From: Pisaster brevispinus
Lineage: Eukaryota > Echinodermata > Asteroidea > Forcipulatida > Asteriidae
DNA: 64,000 nucleotides
NCBI GenBank assembly: GCA_023634235.1
Contig: JAMKCF010000012.1
Span: 1,843,001 to 1,907,000 of the forward strand
Direction of reading: 5' to 3'
In this document: positions 37,701-48,890 of the stretch, in pieces
How positions within the stretch are numbered: the stretch's first letter is position 1
Layout: each line of letters opens with the position of its first letter
The notes under the pieces: model-generated
What the model saw: only the letters and a program-made list of their open reading frames with translations
Told to the model about the DNA's origin: nothing
Database searches by the model: none
Made by a program: the position numbers and the translations under genes

Positions 37701-38394
37701 AGCCATGCAAACTTACCCATTGGAATATTGTTTACCAATTAAATTATATCAAGTGCGTTTCATGATATCACCTGTCCAAATACGTAATGCTGAGAGATAA
37801 ATCACAAGTTCTTGTCTGACTTCTCTGGACTTGTCTAATTGAACTGGAACCTGCATATATTTAATTGTGAAACATGACTGAACAACTAGCCATTTTATCT
37901 GTTTTGTTAATAGAGCACGTCAGGATTTAGTTGATCATAACGGCTGAATACATGTTAATTTTGTGTATTTGAAGGCATAAATAGATTTCATGAAGACAGC
38001 TAGTACTAGTGTGTGCATACATGTACATAACTTGTTTTCATCATTACTTAATAGTATGCAATTTTGCGGGGGGGGGGGGGGGCTGGGGCTGGGATGGTTC
38101 TCTTGCCAGCTGAAGACAAAGATGTCTGCCGAAGAAATAGCTCAAATGAAACTTATCCCAGGTTTTTTAGGTGCAGTACACACATCATGTTCAATCCTAG
38201 GGTTGTAGATTGGGTTTTGTCATTATAATGCTGATTTATAGGCAAAATTATCAATAAAGATACAACAAAAGTCACCTGTGAAAGTTTCAGCTGAATACAA
38301 TGTCTACTTGATGAGAAAACGGCAACAAATTATCATGGTTTTGATCAAGAATGTTGACCCCCATCTGGTTTTGCGCGGTGACAGCAGGTGCCAA

Positions 38395-38540
38395 GTGCAT
38401 CTCTGGCCGCAGCATTTACAAACGGACACCATGTAAATTTGAATCTCCAAAAGTCACCTGAATCCAATCTTTGTCGAGATTCAAATTTGTTGCATACTTT
38501 CATTGATTTCTAATCACTGGGGACATTTCAGAAGAAATTA
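38395..38540 (+). repeat. Dispersed repeat with inverted AATTTGAATCTCCAA, second copy
   Basis: AAATTTGAATCTCCAAAAGT and TCGAGATTCAAATTTG form an inverted pair. GATTTCTAATC closes the block shared with 32670-32850 in opposite orientation. Confidence 0.6.
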
Positions 38541-40545
38541 TTTTGCAGATTAAATCACAATTACCATCTTTTTTAAACAAGCAGGCTTTCGGATAAAAAT
38601 TACATGCGCAATTTTGTTTTCAATGTCACTACCAAAGTATGACCCGTCCTTTGAAATGCATGTTTTGAATTTGTGCTTTTAAAAGTAAATACTAAATCTA
38701 TTCAGACTTGGACATTAAAAGTTCTCTCGTTATTTTGTCAGAAATTCTTATGTTGAAAAGAATGCATGATTGCACGGCTGGCGCAACAACTTGGAGAGAT
38801 TTTGCTTTGTTAGCCACCCTAATTGGCTTCACTTGATATGTTGCCCTGCCTGAAGTGTTGTTGTACATGAACACCTCCGTGTGCCATATTGCAGTGCTTA
38901 AGTACTGTACAGTACATTTATGTGTTTTATATGTGATGCACTCCTTGTAATGTTCTACTGTTGCCACAGTGAAACTGAAGAATTGTTTCGTCACACCTTT
39001 GACCTTTTAAAGGGAAATTACATCATTGGTATATTCTGTGTTTTTCGAGAAAATGTGGATTTGTGAGGTAGTAATTATTATGAAATATTGTTCCTATGAC
39101 ATGTTGACATTTTTGTGTCCTTGACTGCTGAGAAAAACGAGAGCAAATGGTAACGATTTAAAGCTGTCAGACAGATCTTGTATACACACGTTCAAATGAT
39201 GGACGGCTGACCATCGCTCCGAAATGATACGAAAGTGCATTTTTCTTTAAAATGAAACAACACCTTTCTAATGGATTTTTTTGGATACTCGGAATTAATG
39301 TACTTTCAGTCAAGTAAGTTATTTTGTAGTAACTGGGAAGTATAGGGCCTACATGTATATTTTGTCCTGTCTTCAATAGATGTACAATAAACCTATGTTA
39401 CATTGTAACTTGTGCTTACTGCTAAACTGGTTTGACCGTTTGTAAACATGGAGTGAGAACCACCATGTGATGTCATGTAGTAAGGTTTTCTACTTTTTTC
39501 CAAAGACCATGCATGTTTAACATATCATACAAAGATTCTAATGCTGTCAGTTGCATTTAGGCTTAAGAATAGTCTGGTGCTTAGACAGTTGACCTATTTC
39601 AATGATGACCGAGTGCCATGCCCTTGGTGTCCCAGAGAATCCAGGGACCATACAGCGAGCCATCGTGTCTGCTGTTGATGTACAATGTATTACGATATGA
39701 TGAAGGGCAATGTAGAGAATTAGACATTATACAATCGAGTACATTATTCCAGATGTAATGAAATTTGATACATGAGCGTTTTATCCCATAATGTACAAAC
39801 TTTGTTTAGTTCCAAGGACATATACTAGTATTCCATGGGAAACAGTAGGAGTAGGAGACCAATGTATATGCACATGTAATTTCCACATAAATGTGTAGAC
39901 AGTCAATAGGAGCACAGTGCCATCATTCTTTTAAGTTATACCCCATAATACTCACTCAGTATTTGTGTAGTTGTGTCCACACAAATGTACAGTGCTATGG
40001 GCATGAGTCACACCCAAGTGCTGGGGTATTGTTAGTCTATTGCATTGTAAAAGACATGAGTGTTTTAACAACCTTGAATTATGCTGCATACACTTTGCCA
40101 AAAGTCTAAGCCTGTTATTGATTTTGTGTCTGCATGCATAGTTAGCTGTATTTCATTGTCGGCTCTCATTTTGGGGTAATATTGGTTTTGACTATGCAAG
40201 TATTGTATAAGTAACTGTTTTGTGGATATTTGCGCAGTTCATTTTAACCCTAATTAAGTGGCGTGGTTAGAACCCAATAGGATGCTAATTTTATGTTGAT
40301 TCAGGTTTAGTGCTTGGTTACACCATGGGGAACCAAAATGGCTCTGCCATTTGTATGGAGGCAATTTGTTAGTTCAGGAAAGAAGTGGTCCCTTGTCGGG
40401 ACCTAATTTCATAGAATCCCGAACAAATTTGCTGAACACAAAACAATTCTTTTAATATATGCATTGGGATTGAAGAACATTATACACCGTTACCACGCAC
40501 ACAGATCCTTGTCATTTGTATGGAACACACGTCACAGGTCACCTC

Positions 40546-40640
40546 AGGCCTGATACTTCACGGAGGTCATGGAGGCAGTTGCCTCCTTTGCCCCTGGTCA
40601 TTGCATTTGACGCCACTGGAAATGTTCCAACAGAAATTTA
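40546..40640. mobile_element. Truncated AGGCCTGA-type copy of the AGGCCTGG family
   Basis: AGGCCTGATACTTCACGGAG and GGCAGTTGCCTCCTTTGCCC match the start of the 57060 copy. The distal half is missing. Confidence 0.55.
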
Positions 40641-41694
40641 CAATATCTACAAAATATTGTGTGTGCATTGTCACAGAGTATAATCACTCGGCAAAATCTG
40701 GCTTTTCCAATTCACTTGGCTTCGCCTCAAGAAATTGAATAGTCCAGATTTCACCTTCTGATTATACTCGGCAACAATACGTTCACATGCATCCAGTACT
40801 TGTTTATTATTTAGTTTTGTTCACCTTGACATGGATTTGTCGTAATACAAGCAAATCTTGCATCATGCAGAGCAGAATTACCAGCCATATTACCACAACA
40901 TGTGAAATGTTTTTAAAAAATTCCTTCATAGCGTAGAATTTTTAAAAGCTACAGTTAGTGTTTTTCCCTACACAGCCCAAAGAAATTTGACCCGAAAAAT
41001 AATAATGATGAATTTAGATGACCTGAGCAACCAATGCCTTTAGCTCAGAGTTAATAACTTGGTGAAAGGATATTTGGACTGGAGAGTGGAGATCTGGTTA
41101 AATACTTGAATTATTCTAAAGAACTACGATCCAAAAGTCATTGATTGCGAGGCTTTGTCAATATTCAATATCAAGCTTCGTTCATGTTTGGAAAGACAGC
41201 CTCTTGTCTGTGATATACTAAGTTGTAGGCTCACCAAAAGCGTATATTTTATCGAAATTATTCTCGAAGGGGGAAAAAGGCGAGGGGGGGGATAACAAAA
41301 ATTTGTTCCATCACTTCTTTTACATGTTTGAATGGGGAAAAAAATCTGGAAATTTAAACCATTCAATGAAGATTGTTAGCATGTTTGCCAGAGTACGAGA
41401 ATTTCAATCTATTGTAAATTTACATTTTGAAGTGAGAAACAAAATGGGTTTTAATTTAATTTGAATTGATTTGCAATATGCAGTGGAATATTTTTGCCTT
41501 ATTTTGTTTTTCTCTCCAATTGCATTAAATGTATGGCCAAAATCAATTATCTGTCAATTTGTTTTTGCTAATAGACTAATCCAATTAAGGCCAATTGCAT
41601 TTTTCATTCACCTCTACCGGTCAGTATTTACTGGTCAGCATTACTGGGACATTTGTAAAGTGATTCAAAAACCTTTCAAAAAATTGTTGGGACA

Positions 41695-41765
41695 TAAATA
41701 ATGATAAGCGCTTTGAGATGCCTGTAGATAAAGCACTATATAAAAGAACTAGTTAGTATTATTTA
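41695..41765 (+). mobile_element. LINE/SINE 3' tail fragment
   Basis: GATAAGCGCTTTGAGATGCC then AAAGCACTATATAAAAG is the standard tail of CR1-like LINEs and their SINEs. No coding part precedes it. Confidence 0.65.
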
Positions 41766-42969
41766 TATTATTATCCGCAAGAAATTGTTCTACAGTGATC
41801 TGTGATAATAAATGAATACTATATGAACATTCTACATTGTACGTGGATACTACATGTGCATCATGTACATAGTACACAGTACATGTATCTAGGTTAAGTC
41901 TACCATCATTTTGAACACTGCAGTTGTGCAAAGGAAGAAGCATTGTGTACACAAGAATTTATGAAAACATTTTGCTTTTTGTGTGCGTCATTAAGAATCT
42001 CATTTCCCTATGAAAACAACATGCACCATTTTGGATGGAAGCCATTCTTAACTTGACGAGCACCAAGGTTTGCCGTTATTCACAATGCTAGGTGAGCTGA
42101 ATAAACAAATTGGATTTGGACAGTCTACTGTGTACATTTGTCTAGGTTTGCAGGTCTGAACAACATGTGTATACAGTATGCTGTTCAAATTCTACCTTTT
42201 ATGCAGTAAAGGTATTTTACAGGATTGGTAAGACTAGAAATGGTTTCGGAGAATGCTTACTACCACTGTGTCAGTATGGGCCTACTATTTTTACAACTAC
42301 AGCTGTAGTAGACTTTCAGATAAGAATTTTACACATGTTTTTTTTCTTTTCGGGGTCATAACCAAAATATGACCCCACCTTTAAAGTCACTAAATACCTC
42401 TGTGAATGCGAAAGAAACAGACTTGGCAGAATCTGAAGTTATATTATGCACTGATTTGCAACCAATCCTTCCATAAGCGGATTTGACAGGTTTTATCATG
42501 AATTAATTTGGAATCCTTTATCAGATTATCACTGCCTAGATTTTAATTACATGTAAATACCTGACAAAATTTCATATCAGTAATTTCTTCAGGGGAAGAG
42601 GGGGGGATATTACTGCTGGGTACAGAGTGACTCAATGTTTACAGAGCAGTACAGAGTGTTATGTAATATTTGTTGTGTATAATGTAGCCGTTAAGCAAGT
42701 GGTCAATGACTGACTGTGGTCTGAGTTTGAATGAAACGCTGGTCAATAATCACATGTATGAATGAAACAAAGAATGTGCAGTATGAAAGACTTTTAAAGT
42801 AAGTTTTTAAATACAGTTTTCAATGCAAATTAATAAACTGTTCATGCAGGCCAATGCAGAGGGTTTTTAAAGCTAGTGAACATGGGATATTTATCGAACT
42901 TTTAAAATTAAAAAGTACACATCTTTAGAAGTGTGTTTTTGGAGAAGCTTGACTGCAGAATTTGTTTGA

Positions 42970-43035
42970 TTTTGGAGTTACTGGCCCAATGTTATAGTTA
43001 CTGGACTCTGGCCAGAGGTCCAGTGGGTATTTCCA
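42970..43035. repeat. TTACTGGCCC repeat, copy 1
   Basis: TTACTGGCCCAATG and TACTGGACTCTGGCCAGAGG recur at 62868-62925 and, on the other strand, at 59437-59505. Element boundaries are not resolved. Confidence 0.5.
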
Positions 43036-43141
43036 ACTATGGTTTTTGGGAACACTAACAGTGTACACAGTTTATGGGATTTTATTGGGGGGATCAAAAC
43101 ATAACAATCACTCCAACGAGATAACCCCAGTCAAGTGACTA

Positions 43142-43362
43142 AGGTTTGCTGTGACACCATATGTGCATAAATCTCTTTTGAAAAGTGGCAGTTCTGAGAA
43201 GAATTGGTGGTTTGACAACTCAAAATTTTGATTCGTATGATCTGATTGTCTTCAGGAGAAGATGATCAGAGCATACTGATAAAAATGTTGAGTTATCAAT
43301 CCACCAGTTCTTCTCCACCACTACTCGAAAGAGGTTTATGCACATGGTGTCACAGCAAACCT
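43142..43362. mobile_element. Near-complete palindromic element (221 bp)
   Basis: The left arm begins AGGTTTGCTGTGACACCAT and the right arm ends ATGGTGTCACAGCAAACCT, perfect over 19 nt. The complementarity goes on through CATAAA, TCTTTTGA/TCGAAAGA, GAATTGGTGG / CCACCAGTTC and CAAAATTTTGAT to a small centre at TCTTCAGGAGAAGATGATC. It would fold into a hairpin of roughly 90-100 bp. Confidence 0.92.
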
Positions 43363-45344
43363 CTCTTGGTTGTACTCCCACCATGTGAAGTTTCAAATTT
43401 GATATAACCCCAGTCAACAAGCACACATTATTGTTTCATGTTAAAAACTCTCAAATGAAAACAGTTAAGGGTACATGTACAGGGTTGCTCTTCTCATTCA
43501 GCTGTTCAGCTTTGAGGGTTGGATTGGTTGATGCTAAGGACACTATTTCCCAACGGGATATTGAACAGCTGTTCCCACAACATTGGCTCGCTGTGAGATT
43601 GACGCTATGTGAATGTTTGTCACATTCAAATCATAAAACCTGATTTTTTCTCTCTAGAAGTAAAAAAGAATCTGCCGCCCTCAATCATGGTTGGGTCAAT
43701 TTGAAAAAAGCTCAAGTGAGAATCGTAGCTGTTGAAATGAACAGTTCTCTCCTAACAGTACTCATTTATTTCTTGTAATTGTTGCGGTTACAATGTAAAA
43801 GTTCTCCTTTGGAAGGGGGCGTTGGGTCTGAGAGGAGCCGTTTGTCGTTTTATCTCAACATTTTGACTAGCTTGCTCTAGATAGCTGTCTTTCAGGAGAG
43901 GGTTGGGGTGGGTTGTGTGGTTGATGCTTTACTCTGGTCTAGACCGGAATGTGCTCAAATGGGTGTTTAACGAGATGGGTACATCCGGCATGGAGTGACT
44001 GCTTTTAAAACAACTCAAAAACAAAAACAATAGTTATTTTATATTATTACTGTTATATTTCACCAATTAGAGTTAATGTAGTGTGCACTAATTCTGTTGC
44101 ATTGTGAAAGCGCCCATAAACGTTTTAGGGTTTTTGGCTGTATCTTAGCATGCAAAGTAGTGAGATATTCCTCCATGCTACATGTACATGTATGACTAAT
44201 GACCTATTTATTTTATTGGAAATGATGGTACCAGCATGCTAGGGTGAGTTGTGTTGCATTGCTTACATCGTGATCACAACATAGTTGGACTTTGAAATTC
44301 GTTTTGACAATAAATTTAACAAGTAACAGAAAGGTATGTAAAAAACAAAGAACATTTTTTGCATATTTTTGATATCATTTATAAAGATCAAATTTTGATA
44401 TTTCTAAAAAAGTGACATCGTCAGGGTTCTCCCCATGTACAGCTACATGTAGGGTATCGGGCAGATACACATGTACATGTACATGCAAATTGTATGCTGA
44501 TACGTGCAAATTTCGGCGGATACGCAAACGCAAAAGTACCCATACACATGCCATATATGTATTATATTCAGCTTGCCAAAGGGAATCATAAAACATCATC
44601 ATCTTAGAGGTGCACTACCAGCAAGTTCATGCACATGTCTGTACAGTGATAAAATGGTGAATATTATGATAAACATATCCAACCAATCACATCAACAGGT
44701 CTCTTGCAATTACCCATTCACTGGCTACTTAATAAATTAATGAGTCCTTGAACGTTCACAAAATGAGGAGCAGTGGTCATGGTGGTGGTATGCGTATGAA
44801 TATTACAAACAATGTGCAATCCTGTGTACTCAAAAACCAACACTTTGAAGACTTGTGTCGAGTGTACTATTCATAAAATTACATGTCGATATACATGTAT
44901 ACACACTTCGGCACACTGTATAGCCCATCATAAGGACTTTATTACTATTACAATTTAATTATGATTGCCTATTAAAAGTATTATTGCCTTGCAAATCCTG
45001 TAGGAGGCTTAGCATCCTGCATTCCCTTTAGCTAGACACAGTCTCACTGTCTGTACTGAATACCTGTGGGTTTAAAGTTCCATGGCCAGATTTACATTGA
45101 AGGTTTTATATTTTTTTCTAGAATGAAATATTGACAAGTGAAAAAGCTGCTGGACTAGTGAAATGACAAGCTATCTGGTCCTGCTAAATAGTCACTGAAA
45201 AAGTATAGGGCAATTCCTGCATAAGCACCCTTTAAATAGTTTAAGGCTACAGTTGTGATCATGAAGCCTTGATGCAACAAATCATACAGGGAAAGCTTAG
45301 CAAGTCAACCAATAGAACACAATGTAGGAGTCTTACATAATTTA

Positions 45345-45551
45345 ATGTAAATCAACTTGGCAAAGTCTTAAGCAGAAAATACTGATTAAGAGTTTTCTGC
45401 TACGCAAAAATAAGGGGGATACCAGTCAAAGATACATGTAGTATCATACACAATGTATGACATTGTATTTTGCCTGGTAACCTTATTCTGGTAAGCATTA
45501 TTTTGTTGTGATTCGCTACTTTCTGTGCTTCAAGCATGTGTAATTTGGCCC
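45345..45551 (-). mobile_element. GGGCCCAATTTCAT-family copy, reverse orientation
   Basis: TTAAGCAGAAAATACTG, GATACCAGTCAAAGATACAT, GTAACCTTATTCTGGTAAGC and TTTTGTTGTGATTCGCTACT are reverse complements of blocks in 29056-29250. The end TGTAATTTGGCCC is decayed. Confidence 0.7.
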
Positions 45552-46195
45552 TGGGCTAAATCATGTAAATTGTAGCAAAAAACAACACTACTCAGTGAAC
45601 AGATGAATGCACAGTACAGGTATGTTTTCATTGTTGTCTTTAACCAGGTTTTTATTTCGCAGTCATTGTGTGAATTGATAGCAGTGACTCATCCTCATTT
45701 ATATTATACCTCGCTGATATATATTTTGTCCCAAGCTCATTAATATTATCGCAGTGGGAAAACGTCTGTCTGCGCCAGGTCATGTTCATGTATCCAGCCA
45801 TTGTCATGTTTAAAACTCAAACCTATCAGAGCGCACAAGGATGGGTTAGTACAGCTGGAGCAACATGGAGTCCTGGCATTATGAAACCTAAGATAGACTA
45901 CCACTTGTCCACGATACTGCCACAGCAATATTACAAATTCTGGTGCAAGACTTGGTCAGGTTATAAATAGAATTTTATTGCATCAACTGACTTATCCTTA
46001 ATAGTGCATAATGTGGTGCTTGATCAGGCAGGATTTTGTCTTAAAGGGGCGGGGAGAGAACATGTTGGTAGGGAGGACTTGGGAAATGTACAATTTAAAA
46101 GTTGAAGTAAACACTAAGATTCATTGTAATTGTGATGATTTTGGTGAAATTGCAAAAGGTGAAGTGGGACGTTGCATTCGTTTAAATCCTGTCAC

Positions 46196-46350
46196 AGGCC
46201 TGGAATTATCGTTGAGAGGGCAAGGCCATTTTCTATTTTGCAAAGGGCACTTCCATTGGAAAAGCTTATAGAGTATGGGAAGTATCTGAAGGGGCACCAA
46301 GGCCAATACCAGGGCCATAGATGTCATGGCCTCCATGTAATTCCAGGCCT
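46196..46350 (-). mobile_element. AGGCCTGG-family element with perfect 12-bp ends (155 bp)
   Basis: It starts AGGCCTGGAATT and ends AATTCCAGGCCT, a perfect 12-bp inverted repeat. CTGTCA occurs on both flanks (46189-46194 and 46352-46357, each with one extra base between), a possible target duplication. The orientation is opposite to the copy at 21890. Confidence 0.9.
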
Positions 46351-46419
46351 ACTGTCATATAGAGTTTGCATCGGGAAAACATTCAAAAAATGCTTTAAAT
46401 GTTGTGAAGTTCGACTCTA

Positions 46420-46590
46420 GCAGAGTATTTCCCGAAGTCTAAAAGTTTTAGCCTTTGAGAAAGTTGTTAGCCTCGAGAAAGACTCTGCTAGGGTCAAAAC
46501 GTCAGGCCATTAACTATTTTTTGCTTCTATACCATAGATCCTTTTGCTTGGTAAGCAGTTTGCAATCAGCTAATTTTGTTTTCCCTTAGG
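46420..46590. repeat. Dispersed block, copy 3, with an inverted pair
   Basis: CGAGAAAGACTCTGCTAGGG, GGCCATTAACTATTTTTTGC, CCATAGATCC and GGTAAGCAGTTTGCAATCAG match 10778-10895 in reverse. Just before, GACTCTAGCAGAGTATTTCCCG is an inverted version of CTCTGCTAGG, so the end itself is a small foldback. Confidence 0.7.
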
Positions 46591-46789
46591 AAAAAAAGAA
46601 TGACCGAGAAATACTTCAGGTGGAGAATGTCTTTGACAAAACTTATTGGTTTTTCGCTTTTTAACTGATTGGACATTAATACTTGTTTCACAGGACTCGG
46701 GGAAAACCAAATAATATTCTTTACCTTCGATGCAATTTTAACATCAAATAAATGATTAATTACATGTATGTTCCTTTCCTTTTCTGCAG

Positions 46790-47031
46790 TAATCACAGAA
46801 GTGCAGCACTAGTCTCCACACACAATGGCGAACACATTAGCCAATAATGTGGATGAGAGAGAAAAGCTGATCCCCGATCTGGACGACCCGGAGTTCCAGA
46901 AGGAGCTACAACGTCCAGCACACATCAAGGCTGACATGAGAGACATGGAGAGACAGCGAAGAGTTTCCTTAATCCTCAACAGTCAGGCCTTCAGAGAGGA
47001 ATTGGAAAGTATTATCGAGTCACAGTTGAAG
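46790..47031 (+). CDS. ADD1: Adducin, first coding exon (coding 46825-47031)
   Basis: Adducin caps actin filaments and joins spectrin to actin in the membrane skeleton. Only the N-terminal 69 residues are here. The signature is RRVSLILNSQAFREELESII (residues 45-64) followed by ESQLK, matching the human ADD1 stretch RVSMILQSPAFCEELESMIQ. Before it comes an acidic, charged segment with LIPDLDDPEF and DMRDMERQ. The acceptor is CTTTTCTGCAG (AG at 46788-46789), the donor TTGAAG|GTAAGC, phase 0. The ATG has A at -3 and G at +4, and an in-frame TAG sits at 46810-46812, which fixes the start. The aldolase-II-like head domain and the MARCKS-like tail must lie beyond the window. Invertebrates usually have one adducin gene, so the symbol denotes the family, not strict orthology to ADD1 over ADD2 or ADD3. 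Confidence 0.9.
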
Positions 47032-47776
47032 GTAAGCTAGCGGGGTGGCGCTGGGATGTTCTCACGTTTTAAAAAAAAAATCTCTAAGCAGGTGAAGTTG
47101 TTTTAGAGATCTGTGCTCAGTGGGCACAGCGGTGTGTTACAATGTTCCTTGTGAGGGATGGCTCGGTGCTTGACAAGGAAGGCATTCTGTCTTAAAGAGA
47201 GGAACTTGGATGATATGCTTGCCAGATTTTCATAAAAGGACAGCCGCCCTCGTGATTGATGATTGTGGAGTTTGTTCACTTATGAAAAAGGGCAAATTGT
47301 TCCATTAGGAAAGCATTGTAGAGTTTAGTGTACATGTGTCTACAAGTTTGTCTTATTCATCTTCTAGGTGTTTTCGGAGGCAACAAAGGTTGGTTGTTGC
47401 GCTGATTATTTATAATCAGATTTGGGGCGTATTACTTTTGTTGTTGACCAACTGGCTTTTATAATACTGGTCCATATGACGTTGGAAGTAGAAATAACTG
47501 TTTGGCTGTGTACGTGAGTTAAAAGCGAGAACATTCTGGGGTAAACAAAATGCCATAGACCAAAGGAAAATTTAAATGATTCCGCCTCAGTCTCTTGTGC
47601 ATCACTGACTAATTCATAAACGCCTTGTTCACATGTGTAAGTTTGCACCTTGGACCCTGGTGTCATGGCAAAAGCAAGATGGTTGCTCCAGGACAAAAAG
47701 TGAACAAACACATTGGTCAAGTACACTATGTGGCTACAACTAGATCATTGCATCTGCCTATTCTATAACGCGGTGC

Positions 47777-47909
47777 TTAAGCCATCAGCCAAGGTCAAGG
47801 GTCTCAAGCCACTAGCCATATCCAAAGTTCTTTGGCCACCAGTCATTGTCTAAATTCCTATGCTGCCAGCCTAAGCCTATATTCTTAAGCCATCAGCCAT
47901 AGCAAATGG
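47777..47909. repeat. Degenerate 27-bp tandem repeat, five units
   Basis: Units begin at 47777, 47804, 47831, 47858 and 47885. Each has the pattern TTAAGCCATCAGCCA followed by about 12 bases ending in TTC or GTC. The first and last units are the most alike (TTAAGCCATCAGCCA identical), the middle ones more diverged. Confidence 0.85.
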
Positions 47910-48304
47910 TGTTGATTCAGACCCAGCCTTGGTACAGGGAAGAAGCTACATGTACATGTAGTAGGTGGATCCAGTCCACATTCTCTCTCACACACCATGG
48001 ACTGACTATGATGAATCAAGAACACCTGCACCCTTGAGTGTGTCACACCCAGCAGTGACCTCGATCAAGGCCAGCCAGTCAGTGTGATTTGGGTTTTTTG
48101 TGTGCTGGTTGCAGGTGTATGGGGTTTTTCCTTTCTGTGCCTCTTGCTAATCCCTCCCACTCAAAGATCCACCTCTAGGCAAGGTCAGGGTCAGGAATGG
48201 AGCTGCTCCACTTTCTGGGTTTGTAACAAGTGTTGTACATACGATTTTATGTAGCCATGTACTGTCTCGTTCACAGCAAGGTCTTGCCCAATTTTAAATA
48301 TTCA

Positions 48305-48351
48305 GATTTCATGTAAACTAATACATATTATGTATTAGTTTACATGAAATC
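48305..48351. other. Perfect 23-bp palindrome with 1-nt centre
   Basis: GATTTCATGTAAACTAATAC-ATA is followed by T and then the exact reverse complement. A 47-bp mismatch-free inverted repeat is unlikely by chance. Confidence 0.95.
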
Positions 48352-48364
48352 ACAAAGGTATGCA

Positions 48365-48520
48365 GATAGTTTCACTTTGGAAAAGGGCAAGTTCAATTTC
48401 ATTTTTCGAAGGGTTCTTCCAGTGGAAATTCCTAACTGTTTATGGGAAGACATTTTGGAGGGAAAATGATGTCAACAGAAGGGCCAGCAGAGCCTCTGTA
48501 GTCCTGGACGGGGCTCTTTG
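48365..48520. repeat. Decayed AGGCCTGG-family copy
   Basis: Blocks AAAAGGGCAAGTTCAATTTC, GTTCTTCCAGTGGAAATTCC, TTTATGGGAAGACATTTTGG and GGGCCAGCAGAGCCTC follow the family order (for example 46210-46330) with substitutions. Confidence 0.45.
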
Positions 48521-48560
48521 AAAATGAGAGTAAGGTGTTAGAGTCTGAATAGCTGAAAGG

Positions 48561-48890
48561 TGTTATACAGGATTGGTAGAGCTGACAAAATAGTTGCAGA
48601 CAGTGTTCATGTTTTGTGTAATCAACCATACATGAAATAGCAAACCTGTGAAAAACTACACACATTTTGCAGCATGTGAACTCAATCCTTAATTTTTTGT
48701 TGTAACAACTGAAATCAGCTGTTGCATGTTTTTTTTCAAGGCTTTCAGATACAGTTTTCTCGAATATGACTTCATTTCAGAGGGAAATATTTCGCAGAAA
48801 AAATGGTTCAAGTATGAACTTCATACCCAGTAAACCTCTCAGACTAAAATTAAACAAAGATGTTTTTTGCTATTACCAATCCTATATAAT
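48561..48890 (+). mobile_element. TATTATACAGG-ended MITE, copy (330 bp)
   Basis: It starts TGTTATACAGGATTGGTAGA and ends CTATTACCAATCCTATATAA. The landmarks GACAGTGTTCATGTTTTGTG and CAGATACAGTTTTCTCGAAT are the same as at 9025-9425. Confidence 0.88.

Larger units (their letters stand above)
31651..46789 (+). other. Probable adducin first intron or intergenic DNA (15 kb)
   Basis: No protein family is recognisable in any frame. It contains repeats at 32506-32900, 34676-34760, 38395-38540, 41695-41765, 42970-43035, 43142-43362, 45345-45551, 46196-46350 and 46420-46590, plus a C14 run (33723-33736) and a G15 run (38068-38082). The stretches 34800-37980 and 38700-40500 show only AT-rich unique-looking sequence with frequent TACATGTA palindromes. 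Confidence 0.6.

Noticed and set aside
46121..46336. - strand frame with PLQILPILYKLFQWKCPLQN, and similar frames at 21806-22042 and 53781-54065
   Set aside because: The shared peptide comes from the AGGCCTGG-family repeat; none has a start or splice context and the elements are too short to encode a protein.
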